A stretch of 64,000 nucleotides of DNA from Pomphorhynchus laevis (taxonomy: Eukaryota; Acanthocephala; Palaeacanthocephala; Echinorhynchida; Pomphorhynchidae). The position numbers and the translations under genes are program-made. Below, in pieces: positions 43,877 to 52,880 of this stretch. The stretch's first letter is position 1. Every line of letters begins with the position of its first letter. The stretch spans positions 62,001-126,000 of the forward strand of contig WNNJ02002212.1 in assembly GCA_012934845.2 (NCBI GenBank), written 5' to 3'. The notes under the pieces are model-generated. The model worked only from the letters and a program-made list of their open reading frames with translations. It was not told the DNA's origin and made no database searches.

Positions 43877-44375
43877 TACAACGTCTGTTATTTATTAGTC
43901 AATTCATAAAAATGACGTTTATTTTAAATTTCATTTTTTTAACTTGATTTAAATTATAGAAAATCTAAAAACAATTATTAATTTTATTATTTAATTATTA
44001 CTTTTTGATTTAGCATTATTATGTTTTGTTTATTTTATAATTATATTAAATGTGTAGACTCAGTTAGCTGATTTAATTTGCTTCTCTCGATTTGTCTACC
44101 ATTTATTATCGTGTTCAAAATCGTCTTCTTCTCATTGATTTCTGATTTGTAATTTTTCATACCCCTTCCCCTCTCAACCTTCCTTTTCTCGACAATTCTG
44201 GTTCTGTTTACTGTTCTTTGCGTTTCCATGATTCCTTTCTTTTACATGTCCCAAATTACTCTACCTATTTTGGCTTCCACCGATCCTTCCTTGTGGCCTC
44301 TACTCTCTCGTGGAATCATCTGCCCATTCATATACGCCAATCAATCTCAATGCCGTGTTTTAAACGTCAAATCAA

Positions 44376-45124
44376 TTATAAACGTCCTTCTTATCAATTC
44401 AGCTCAACAGTTATTGAATCAGTAAATCACTTTACTGATCTAGGTGTTGTTATCTCCTCTAATTTAAAATCTCGTCTTCATTCTTCTGTGATTATTGAAA
44501 AATGCCGTAGAATTTTAGGATTTCTTCATCGAAACGTTAGACGACTTGAACCAAAGGCTTTACGCATTGTATATTCGAGTCTCTTAAAATCACACGTGCT
44601 CTATGCATCTCACGCGACTCACTCTCAACTGAAATCAGAATTGAGTGAATTCGACAATATTTTGAGAAGAGCCACGCACTTGGTTCTGGCAACTCGCTCC
44701 ATTCCTTATCCAGTTAGACTAGAGACGTTGGGTATAAGATCTATTGAATGCGATCTGTTGATTGCAGATCTTACACTAGTGTGGATGTCGCTGCGCGTGC
44801 CTAACCATCCGTGTAAGCAGCTGTTCTGTCTTCGTGAATCCTCAATGTTACGTGGACACGAGCTATGTTTGAAGCATCGCTCAAAGCATCGAACAAATTG
44901 CACGACAGTGATGGATCGCGTCTGTAAACGATGGAATGGATTATCATCTGGTGTAATCAACAGCTCTTCTGCTATGCAATTCAAAGAACGCCTAAAGCTT
45001 GACCTCGTGAACTCTTGATGTTTTTTTACGTTTTTTTGGTATTTTTATTCGATGTGATGCTTCCTTACGAGCTTCAGCTCCCTTGGAAGTTGACATATAA
45101 TAATAATCCTATTCCATTTCAAAA
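44376..45124 (+). mobile_element. CR1-like LINE fragment, C-terminus
   Basis: Open to 45018 in a frame that starts in LINE-B. It encodes SVNHFTDLGVVISSNLKSRL, RNVRRLEPKALRIVYSSLLK, LRRATHLVLATRSIPYPVRL, ESSMLRGHELCLKHRSKHRT and ends LKLDLVNS. This is the post-RT domain of the same type as in LINE-C and LINE-D but not the same family. It is 5'-truncated and sits in LINE-B copy 2. No frame breaks occur in this part. Confidence 0.7.
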
Positions 45125-45231
45125 ATTAACTAATTAATCTGTGACTTTTGCTGAGTTCTTTATTGTTAGTGCTCTTGTAAGCGTGCAGTTGGCACGCATT
45201 TGCCACTTTAAATAAATTTTTAATGTTAAAT

Positions 45232-45305
45232 AACCAAGTCATCTACTGCAAATAACTAGGTCATCGTTTGCAAATGACTAGGTCATCGTATGCAGATGAC
45301 TATTT
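45232..45305. repeat. Minisatellite, right block
   Basis: Three to four units close to TGACTAGGTCATCGTTTGCA, the same family as 39595-39837. The two blocks are the flanks of one array split by LINE-B copy 2. Confidence 0.8.
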
Positions 45306-46242
45306 TATCTCAGTGAACATTCATTAGAAATATTTAAATTCAAAATTTCTATCTCTGCTAATTTCTATTCTTTCTATTCTCTGATAATTTATTTATGGAT
45401 TACGAACATGTATAATGAATAAAAAATCAGCACTTAAATTAAAAGTCAATTTAGCACTATTTTTTATCTTTAATTCTGAATGCTTTACGGTACGACAATG
45501 CTAAACTATGTAAATTTTTACAATAATTTAAAGTTTAAATTAAAATGTATAATTTGAAACCCAAAGTTTTAATCATTACATACGAGAATAATAAACAAAA
45601 CTATGTTTTTAAGGTGCAATATCTCGTTTATTTTGCATCCACAGTCTTCTCTATGCAAGTGTGTGTTTAAGTACTTGATGTTTTTTAATTTAATTGTGCG
45701 ATTACACAAGTTATTATCGTCTAAAAAATTTCTCTTATTTTACTTCTCATAATTGACGTCATGTATTATTAAAATACAAAACATTAATATACTTATTTTA
45801 TTGATGAACATCGAAAAAAACCATTTGTATTATTGCTTTCGGTTATATTCGCATGGTAGGATTTCATTTTCATTTTCGTCATTCGTAAGCACATATGTTG
45901 TTTCTGGTATCACTTAGGTTTTACCACCACCACTACTACTACTACGACTAGAGCGTATAAGTTGTTCCTCATTTGACAAAAATTGAAAAGAACTCGTAAC
46001 TATTATATAATATACAAACAAATTTGATTTTATTTTCAATTTTTACAACATAATTTCGTTTCCGATCAAACTTCTAAAGTAATATTTTATATTCCAAAAC
46101 TAGAATAAAGCCAGCATAAAACAAGTTGATCACAACTATAGACAAATCTCGTGCATTTGCTCTACTGCGCATTATTCAACTCAGTTATATCGTCTATAGC
46201 ATACAATATTGCTATCTGCCTACGATAATATTGTTCATTAAA
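45306..46242. other. A/T-rich sequence upstream of the dehydrogenase gene
   Basis: No gene or mobile element was recognised. A short CCA/CTA microsatellite lies at about 45916-45950. The last 117 bases (46126-46242) are open in frame with the dehydrogenase but have no ATG in that frame. No clear TATA box or splice acceptor could be assigned. Confidence 0.5.
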
Positions 46243-47301
46243 ATGCGTAGTATTGGTATAATCGGATCAGGCAATTGGGGAACCGCTATAGCCAAGGTGA
46301 TCGGCGAGAACGTTGAAAAGCTGACGGCCGCTTCTGCATCAGAAAATAATATGATGTACAACCGTACTGTTAAAATGTACGTTTATGAAGAGCTTGTCGA
46401 CAACGGTCAAAAACTAAGTGAAGTAATTAACAAACAAAGAGAAAATGTAAAATATCTGCCTGGCCACCGCCTTCCAGATTGTGTTGTCGCGTCAAGTGAT
46501 ATTACTGAAGTTTCGAGTTCATCTGACATTTTGTTCATAGTAATGCCACATCAGTATCTGGCCGATCAATGTGTGTTGATGAAAAATTCGCTGAAACCAG
46601 GTGCATTCGCTGTTTCCTTGTGTAAAGGATTTATGCACGAAAATGAGGAAAGTCAAGTCACACTCATCAGTGAGTACATTTCACGAACACTCGACATTCC
46701 TTGTCATGTACTAATGGGTGCTAGCATTGCAAATGAAGTAGCAGCGGGCAAGTTTTGTGAATCCACAGTAGGATCGAAAATATTAGAGCATGGAATAATC
46801 ACTAAGCAGCTTGTTGAAACTGATTACTTCAGAGTGCAGATATCGTTATGTGCAGAAATTGTTGAAATATGCGGAGCAGTTAAAAACGTTGTTGCTGTAG
46901 CTGCCGGATTTTGTGATGGTCTTGGTTATGGAGGTAATACAAAAGCTGCTGTAATCCGTATTGGATTAATTGAAATGATACGATTTGCGAAGTTGATGTA
47001 CAAGTGCACAGATGAAAGCGTATTTATGGAAAGTTGCGGCGTCGCCGATTTGATTGCAACATGTTACGGTGGCCGAAATCGAAAAATCGCCGAAGCCTTT
47101 GTCAGACAGAAAAAATCAATTGATGTGCTTGAAAATGAACTGCTGAATGGTCAAAAATTACAAGGTCCGTCAACCGCTAGGGACATGATGAAACTGATTC
47201 GTAGTCGCAATGTATCTTCCGAATTTCCGCTGTTTCGAGCAGTATATGAAATTTGTTACGAAACCCGACCAGTAAATTCTATACTGAATGCTTTGATTTG
47301 A
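46243..47301 (+). CDS. NAD-dependent glycerol-3-phosphate dehydrogenase, cytosolic type
   Basis: Reduces dihydroxyacetone phosphate to sn-glycerol 3-phosphate with NADH, linking glycolysis with lipid synthesis and cytosolic redox balance. 352 residues from ATG 46243, the usual length. The start fits because the Rossmann loop GSGNWGTA falls at residues 8-15, as in the family. Further marks: PGHRLP (about 81), SLCKGF (126-130), GASIANEVA (164-172), catalytic-type Lys in GAVKNVVA (K214), DGLGYGGNTKAA (225-236) and GGRNRK (276-281) for substrate phosphate. All expected residues are present and no break is seen. It has no intron, although this gene usually has several in animals. AATAAA at 47498 may be the poly(A) signal. 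No targeting peptide is seen. Confidence 0.93.
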   Translation: MRSIGIIGSGNWGTAIAKVIGENVEKLTAASASENNMMYNRTVKMYVYEELVDNGQKLSEVINKQRENVKYLPGHRLPDCVVASSDITEVSSSSDILFIVMPHQYLADQCVLMKNSLKPGAFAVSLCKGFMHENEESQVTLISEYISRTLDIPCHVLMGASIANEVAAGKFCESTVGSKILEHGIITKQLVETDYFRVQISLCAEIVEICGAVKNVVAVAAGFCDGLGYGGNTKAAVIRIGLIEMIRFAKLMYKCTDESVFMESCGVADLIATCYGGRNRKIAEAFVRQKKSIDVLENELLNGQKLQGPSTARDMMKLIRSRNVSSEFPLFRAVYEICYETRPVNSILNALI

Positions 47302-47694
47302 CATTTTAAAACTAGATAATGCGATTTCAACGAGTGTTTTTCTGCAATTATATTTGATATTTACAATTGTAAAGGAACTTAGACTGTATACGATATTATT
47401 CGCTTACAGTAAATGAATTTATTTTTGAACGAATTCTATGAATAAGATCAGTAGAAAGAGGCGCACTCCAAAGTTCGAAGAAAATTATTAAATGGCTAAT
47501 AAATCAATTTTTACAAATATATTTTTTGATTAAAGTAGTTATTTGAAATTTTTACCGAATTGGCTTTCATTTAATAAACTATTTTACTTTATTATCCGAT
47601 TTTACAGTCAATTCATACTGTTATTTTATTGACTACTGAACGAATTACCATAATAAAGAATTATTAAGCTGGATAAAAAAAGAGGATTTTTTTG
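47302..47694. other. 3' flank of the dehydrogenase gene
   Basis: A/T-rich, with AATAAA at 47498-47503 and again near 47574. No poly(A) run or target-site duplication typical of a fresh retrocopy is seen next to the gene. No other gene. Confidence 0.45.
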
Positions 47695-47998
47695 ATATTT
47701 CGCTAACAAATAGATTTATTTTTACGTATCAAATGCGTGCTGGCGCACGCTTACATGACCAACACCACAACAACAAAAAATAGAAATCTAAATAATGTGT
47801 CGAGAAGGTGGGAACGGAAGAGGTATTTGAATGTGAAAAGGGAGGAAGCGCGGCAGACGTCGAGGGAGCTGACTCCAGGCGAGAAAGTGCGGCGACGAGG
47901 AAGAATCGGAGACCAAAGTTGTCGGAGTTATTTGGAACGTTGAGTAAGAGGGAATGATTGGAACGCAGTGATAGAAAGGTGGGCGAGTGTCGTCTAAG
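47695..47998 (-). mobile_element. LINE-B 3' end, minus strand
   Basis: The minus strand reads the LINE-B C-terminus, broken: SNYGLR-like NFGL, then FFLVAA and SRLESAPSTSAA. It is followed by the 3' UTR GGTCATGTAAGCGTGC with the perfect hairpin GCGTGC-GCCA-GCACGC (47735-47750) and an ATAAATCTA end. It is closer to the intact copy at 49668-52880 than to the plus-strand copies. Confidence 0.75.
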
Positions 47999-48100
47999 AT
48001 GCTAACTTCTGTTAGCATATTCAAGTAATTATCTGAAGATGCTAACTTCTGTTAGCATATTCAAGTAATTATCTGAAGATGCTAACAGAGGTTAGTGAAA
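47998..48100. repeat. 40-bp tandem repeat, about 2.5 units
   Basis: GATGCTAACTTCTGTTAGCA plus TATTCAAGTAATTATCTGAA repeats exactly twice with a partial third unit at 48079. Each unit contains the hairpin ATGCTAAC-TTCT-GTTAGCAT. Confidence 0.9.
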
Positions 48101-48281
48101 TATCAAAATTAAATTTCCTCTTTTCTTTGATTCAGTTCCAATAATTCTTTGTCAATAATGGATCATTATTAACTATTTAAAATTACCATAATGCTAAATT
48201 GATGATTAACGATATATTGTTTTTAAGATATGTTATGTTTTAAGTTACGACTTGGATGGATATTTTTATATAATGAATCTG

Positions 48282-48640
48282 CTTCGTTGCTTTCCGCCTT
48301 GTAACTTTTCCTACTCCTTCATTTCTCAACCTTCCTTTCTTGATAATTCTCGTCTTGATTACTGTTCTTTGCATTCCCGTAATCCCATTATTTTACATGT
48401 CCCAAAATACTCTATCTCTTTTGACTTCCGCTGCTCCTTCCTTGTGGCTGCTCCTCTCTCGTGGAATCATCTGCCCATACATATACGCCAATCAACTTCA
48501 ATGCCGTGTTTCAAACGCAAAATCCAGTCTCATTTAAACAATTTAAGAAATTTATCTGACTTTTTCTGTTTTTTTAGTTAGTGGATTTGTAAGGGTGCAG
48601 TTTGCACACATTTGCCACTTTAAATAAATTATTACTCATG
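48282..48640 (+). mobile_element. LINE-B 3' end, plus strand
   Basis: Starts at CTTCGTTGCTTTCCGCCTTG, equivalent to 8453 in copy 1. It carries the last codons of the LINE-B protein in shifted frames (YSISFDFRCSFLVAAPLSWN) and the 3' UTR hairpin GGGTGC-AGTTT-GCACAC (48593-48609, one mismatch), then TTTGCCACTTTAAATAAATT. Confidence 0.75.
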
Positions 48641-48879
48641 GACGTTGTTGTTAAGTTTCCTTGGTTTTCTGGACTGTCAACATGTAGAATAGCAGCAATC
48701 TATTACAGGGAATTTGACCATTTCGGCTAAAACAAAAAAAATAATAAAATTTGTGAGCATATTAAATCCTAGTGCATTTGCAAGTCAAAATTGTATGTTT
48801 ATACAATTTTAGCAATTTAGTAATTCTCTTTGTATTGGGATTGCGTTAATGTAATTGTGTCAATTTAATTAGGATCTCC
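48641..48879. other. No gene seen
   Basis: Spacer between a LINE-B tail and LINE-E. No open frame or repeat was recognised. Confidence 0.4.
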
Positions 48880-49665
48880 ATTTCCTTCGTTATCTCCTCT
48901 CTCAGGTCCCTCGGGTTGCCTGCGAGAATTGTTTACAGGGTGGAGATATTGCTGTACACTAAGCGGTTCTACTATAAAGACGATCCTAATGCGCGTCATT
49001 TCTACCCTATAACGGATGTACCTCAAGGATCTTTACTTTCTCCAATCTTGTATCTTGCTGCCTCTATTGAACTTTACAAAAACTTTAAACGCGACTAACA
49101 TCTAGTAGTATATGTTGATGATACCACATCCTTGTTCTCTGGACGCAGTTGCAAAGATGTAATCTCTGACATCAGCCGTTTCTTTTTAAGATTAAAAGAT
49201 CAGTTGCCCCCATCCAATCTTATTTTAAACTCCTAAATCGCAGGTGGTAGTCTTTCATGGCGTTTCTGCCACAAAAAAGAAACTTAAGAGATTAGCACTC
49301 TCTGTACTCTCCTCCATTTTGCAGCATCAACCACTCCCCATCTTCACGAGTCGAGTAAAGTATCTGGGTTTCACCGTTACGGTGAATTGGTCAACGAAAG
49401 CTGACCTGGATAGACTTAAACGTATCCTGAAGAAAGCTAAGTGGGCTCTGAAACGGGCCCAGCATCTGTCATTGAATGGGATAACCCAAGTTCGCCTCTG
49501 GGGTAATTGGACTATCTCGGGATTAGTCTTCGTCTCACGAGGACGTCACCCAGAACAGAGACTAAAGTTTCTCAAGCTCCTCATCTCGAGATTACCAACA
49601 ATAGTCCGCCTTGACTAAACTCTTAGGTGTGTGAGAGACCCCGAATGGTACAGTCAGAGAGCGGC
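48880..49665 (+). mobile_element. LINE-E RT fragment
   Basis: Plus-strand pieces: MPARIVYRVEILLYTKRFYY, ITDVPQGSLLSPILYLAASI (48916-49098), the catalytic VVYVDDTTSLFSGR (49107-49150), then HQPLPIFTSRVKYLGFTVTV and DRLKRILKKAKWALKRAQHL (49244-49618). The RT palm is present with YVDD at the catalytic site. Two frame changes and a stop occur. A 3' phrase CTCCTCATCTCGAGATTACC is shared with the LINE-E copy at 60440. The family is not one of the CR1-like sets here. Confidence 0.7.
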
Positions 49666-49667
49666 GC

Positions 49668-52600
49668 GTTAAAAAAAGGATTTATTTTAACGTGGCAAAT
49701 GCTTGCCAGCGCACGCTTACATGACCACAACAAAACAAGACTGTGAATCAGGTGTCGAGAAGGTGTGAACGGAGGAGGTGTTTGAATGTGATAAAGGAGG
49801 GGGCGCGGCGGACGTCGAGAGGGAGTTGATTCCAGGCGAGTGAGGCGGCGACGAGGAAGGATCGGAGACCGTAGTTGTTGGAGTAATTAGGAACGTGGAG
49901 TAAGAGGGTATGACAGGAACGAAGCGATAGCGAGGTGGGGCGAGCATCGTCTAAGAAAGGAAGGTTGATGAACGATGGGGAGCCGACAGCGATGAGACGA
50001 AAAGTAACGAGAAGAAGGCGGAGTTTGATGCGGATGTGGATGGTGGGCCAGGAGAGTTGGGCAAAATATGTGGATGTGTGGTCGAAGCGACGGAGACGAA
50101 AGAGCACTCGAACGGCGGTGTTGATTATTCGTTGTAGGGGTAGGATGATGGATTTTGGAGAATTGGCGAAAAGGCTAAGGCAGTAATCGATTTTAGGGAA
50201 AAGAAGCGATGAAAGAAGAGACATACAAGAACGGAAGTCGATAAGGGGGCGGATACGGCGGATGTCACGGAGAATTAAGTTAGATGAGCGGACCTTGTCA
50301 CGGACGAAGGGTTTAAGGGAAAGGTGATCATCGAAATGGAAGCCTAATAAAGTGAGATTGTGGACTATGGGGATGATCGATGAGGCCAAAGATACAGTGG
50401 GAAGAGATATGTTTGGTTTACGGAGGAGGATCCACATTATTTTAGACATGTCGGGGTTCAGAACGATATGGAGATTGGAGAGACGTTTGTAGATAGAAGA
50501 AAGACAGTTGGAGGCAGAAATGCCGATATCGTGTATGCGATGTGCGGGTGCATGAGCATAGATTAGAATGTCATCAGCGTATTGCATGACGTTAAAGGAG
50601 TAAGGTTTGATAAATGGAGAGAGCTCGCCAAGCAGAAGAGAGAAAAGCATAGGACCTAGGACTGAACCTTGTGGGACCCCGCAAAAAATAGGGATGGGAG
50701 GGGAGGATGATGAATTAGAACAGACGCGAAAGGAACGGTCGGATAGATATGAGGCGAACCATGCTACGGAGGAGGAAGAAAAGCCGTAATCATAACGAAG
50801 GCGAGAAAGGAGGACGGAGTGGTCGACAATGTCGAATGCGGAGGAGAGGTCGAGGGAGATGAAAACACTATATAGAGCCTTGTCTCGAGAAATAAGTAAG
50901 TCATTGTACACTTTTTTGCATGCGATTTCAGTCGAGTGATTAGAGCGGAAAGCGGATTGGAAAGGAGGGTACAGATTGGATGAGGAGAGATAAGCGTTGA
51001 TTTGTATTAAGATGAGGCGTTCTAAGAGCTTAGAAAGAGTAAGGAGTAGTGAAATGGGGCGATAGCTAGAAGGAAGGGAGGGGTCGAGCGATTGTTTCTT
51101 AAGAAGGGGACGAACGATTGCGGATTTCCAGTGTGAAGGGAAGATACGACTGCGGATGGACGAGTTAAACAAGGTTGTGAGAAATGGGGATATCGATGAG
51201 CATATAGATTTTAATATGTGAGTAGGCAGGGGATCGGCAGGTGAGGTTTTGTTGGGCAAGGACATGAGGACAGATGATACTTCTGTAGGTGAGACAGGGA
51301 GAAGATGAAAGAGTTCTGGAAGGATGAGATTAGACTGGGCAGAGTGGGATAGGATGGAGACCGGGGTGTGAGAGAGCAATGTGAATACTTTAGTCTGGAG
51401 AAATGACGAATAATCATTGGCATTGATGTTGCACGGCGAAGAGGAGCGAGCAAGGATTGAGTTAAAAGTATGCCAGAGAGTCTTAGAGTTGAATGAAGTG
51501 ATGATTTTATGCTGCCAGAAGGAGTTGCATTTGGTACGTAGTAGGTTGAGATGAGACCGGCGAAGAGCAAGATAGGAATCACGGAAAGACGGAGTGATCG
51601 AGCGGAAATCGCGTCTGAGAGAGCGGTGATAGACTCGAAAAGCATGGCGGAGTCGACGCTTTGATAGTAGGCATTGGATGTCAAACCATGGGGCACGGTG
51701 CAAGCGACGGTGTGGGTGAGACTTGAAGGGCAAGAGAATATCGAGAGTGGATGTGAGTTCATAGTCGAAAAGAAAGGCGAGATCGTGAGGAGATGAATAT
51801 GTTATTGTGGGTAATGATAGAGATGATTTGAGTAAGGCAGAGCGGAGAAGGGAGAGGTCAAGATTTCTCCAAGGGCGACGTAGGATTGTAGGTGTGTGAG
51901 GAGGGGTGTGGTTGTGAGTGAGATCAAGGGTGATAAGAAAGTGATCGGATAGACCAGGATCAGAGATGGACAGTGAGGTGTAGGCAGCAAAATGATCGGG
52001 GACAGCGATGATGTCGAGTGCCCCACCAAGTATATGTGTGGGGGCAGTGGAGATTAGTTTGTAATTGTAGTTGGATAGAATGTTGATGAACCGGATGGAA
52101 TCCGTGGAAGAGGGGCGGTCTAGGCGGATATTGAAGTCGCCTAGAACGAGTGAAGGGATTGAGGACAAAGAACAATGAGAAAGGAGGTCAGCGAGTTCGG
52201 TAAAAAATAAGGCTGTAGGAGCTGATGAACCAGGACGGTATACAATGGCGAGATCTAGAGTGATCGGGTTAGAATAATGACAAGTGAGCAATTCAAAAGA
52301 GCAAGGACTGAAAAGGGGATTGATTTTGCGAAGAGACGCGGGGTGACGCGCGAATGCGACGATGCCGCCATGATTAAAGGATTTAGAATGACATGAGCTG
52401 AGGGGGCGGGCGGATTCGACTAGGGAGCAACCGGTAGAGAGCAGACGGCGAATGGAAAGGTCGTCGGAATCTGAATGCCATGATTCGGTGAGGCAGAAGA
52501 GATCGATGGATTGCTTGGTGAATAGGTTGAGGATAAGATCGGATTTATTGAGAATAGATCTAGTGTTGAGGATACCGAGGCGGAAACCGTGTGTTGTTGC

Positions 52601-52880
52601 GAAAGAGTCTAATGGAGAAGACACATAGGAGAGATGGAGCGCCATCGAATTTTTGGACGGGTGTGGACAACTTGAAAATTTCCGTCTATGTTTCGGATGG
52701 AGAGTGATGTTTCGCCGTTTTCCTCACAACGGCGTTTTTCGATGCCGGCTGAAGAGATTTGAGCGATTACAGAAGACGCGTGAGAGCGATGCTTGAACAG
52801 TTTGTGCGGCCGAAGGGCCAGATCCCTCTGGACCTGAGGCCGTAAAGATAAGTTGAAGATTTCAAAATACACGTCGTGAA
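49668..52880 (-). mobile_element. LINE-B copy 3, full length with intact ORF
   Basis: About 3.2 kb on the minus strand. The 5' UTR is about 230 bases (52880-52646), the ORF is 52645-49748, and the 3' UTR carries the hairpin GCGTGC-GCTG-GCAAGC (49701-49716) and GCCACGTTAAAATAAATCC. The + strand of this stretch is strongly G/A-rich, i.e. the coding strand is C/T-rich. It landed next to the LINE-E fragment. No ORF1 is seen. With an unbroken protein it is the most likely active element in the window. Confidence 0.85.
49748..52645 (-). CDS. LINE-B endonuclease-reverse transcriptase, intact
   Basis: 965 codons from ATG 52645. Residues about 20-240 are an apurinic-type endonuclease: LGILNTRSILNKS, LTESWHSDSDD, GGIVAFARH, IVYRPGS, SLVLGDFNI, GGALDIIAV and GLSDHFLIT. 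A Ser/Leu/Arg-rich linker follows. The RT covers about 460-780: SPADPLPTHIL, SYRPISLLLTLSKLLERLI, FQSAFRSNHSTEIA, LDLSSAFDIVDHSVL, GVPQGSVLGPMLFSLLL (about 655), catalytic MQYADDILIY (about 687) and LTLLGFHFDDHLS. The C-terminus ends NNYGLRSFLVAASLAWNQLP ... LLRSHLLDT. All catalytic residues of both enzymes are present. CR1/Jockey-like group; exact clade not determined. Confidence 0.9.
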   Translation of the reverse strand: MALHLSYVSSPLDSFATTHGFRLGILNTRSILNKSDLILNLFTKQSIDLFCLTESWHSDSDDLSIRRLLSTGCSLVESARPLSSCHSKSFNHGGIVAFARHPASLRKINPLFSPCSFELLTCHYSNPITLDLAIVYRPGSSAPTALFFTELADLLSHCSLSSIPSLVLGDFNIRLDRPSSTDSIRFINILSNYNYKLISTAPTHILGGALDIIAVPDHFAAYTSLSISDPGLSDHFLITLDLTHNHTPPHTPTILRRPWRNLDLSLLRSALLKSSLSLPTITYSSPHDLAFLFDYELTSTLDILLPFKSHPHRRLHRAPWFDIQCLLSKRRLRHAFRVYHRSLRRDFRSITPSFRDSYLALRRSHLNLLRTKCNSFWQHKIITSFNSKTLWHTFNSILARSSSPCNINANDYSSFLQTKVFTLLSHTPVSILSHSAQSNLILPELFHLLPVSPTEVSSVLMSLPNKTSPADPLPTHILKSICSSISPFLTTLFNSSIRSRIFPSHWKSAIVRPLLKKQSLDPSLPSSYRPISLLLTLSKLLERLILIQINAYLSSSNLYPPFQSAFRSNHSTEIACKKVYNDLLISRDKALYSVFISLDLSSAFDIVDHSVLLSRLRYDYGFSSSSVAWFASYLSDRSFRVCSNSSSSPPIPIFCGVPQGSVLGPMLFSLLLGELSPFIKPYSFNVMQYADDILIYAHAPAHRIHDIGISASNCLSSIYKRLSNLHIVLNPDMSKIMWILLRKPNISLPTVSLASSIIPIVHNLTLLGFHFDDHLSLKPFVRDKVRSSNLILRDIRRIRPLIDFRSCMSLLSSLLFPKIDYCLSLFANSPKSIILPLQRIINTAVRVLFRLRRFDHTSTYFAQLSWPTIHIRIKLRLLLVTFRLIAVGSPSFINLPFLDDARPTSLSLRSCHTLLLHVPNYSNNYGLRSFLVAASLAWNQLPLDVRRAPSFITFKHLLRSHLLDT

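Larger units (their letters stand above)
40798..44085 (+). mobile_element. Naiad-type Penelope-like element, EN before RT
   Basis: The ends are set by the interrupted LINE-B copy, giving about 3.29 kb. Order: G/C-richer structured block (40805-40985), GIY-YIG endonuclease (41009-41520), long Asn/Lys-rich linker, RT (about 42590-43720), structured block (43728-43876), A/T-rich tail. Classical Penelope elements carry the GIY-YIG domain after the RT; an N-terminal GIY-YIG domain with an upstream cysteine cluster is the published mark of the Naiad/Chlamys group. The coding part is extremely A/T-rich, unlike the LINEs around it. It is open for most of its length with about two frame changes. Confidence 0.8.
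39838..45231 (+). mobile_element. LINE-B copy 2, interrupted twice
   Basis: LINE-B sequence occurs in three blocks: 39838-40797 (RT, many frame changes; MQYADNIVIS replaces the catalytic YADD), 44086-44375 (RT C-terminus) and 45125-45231 (3' UTR with hairpin GCGTGC-AGTTG-GCACGC at 45181-45197 and TTTGCCACTTTAAATAAATT). The first gap holds a Naiad-type element, the second a CR1-like fragment. Minisatellite units abut both outer ends. Its 5' truncation lies within some 30 bases of that of LINE-B copy 1. Confidence 0.8.

Noticed and set aside
46126-46242. Longer dehydrogenase start with an N-terminal targeting peptide
   Set aside because: The upstream open codons have no ATG, and the Rossmann loop position fits the start at 46243.
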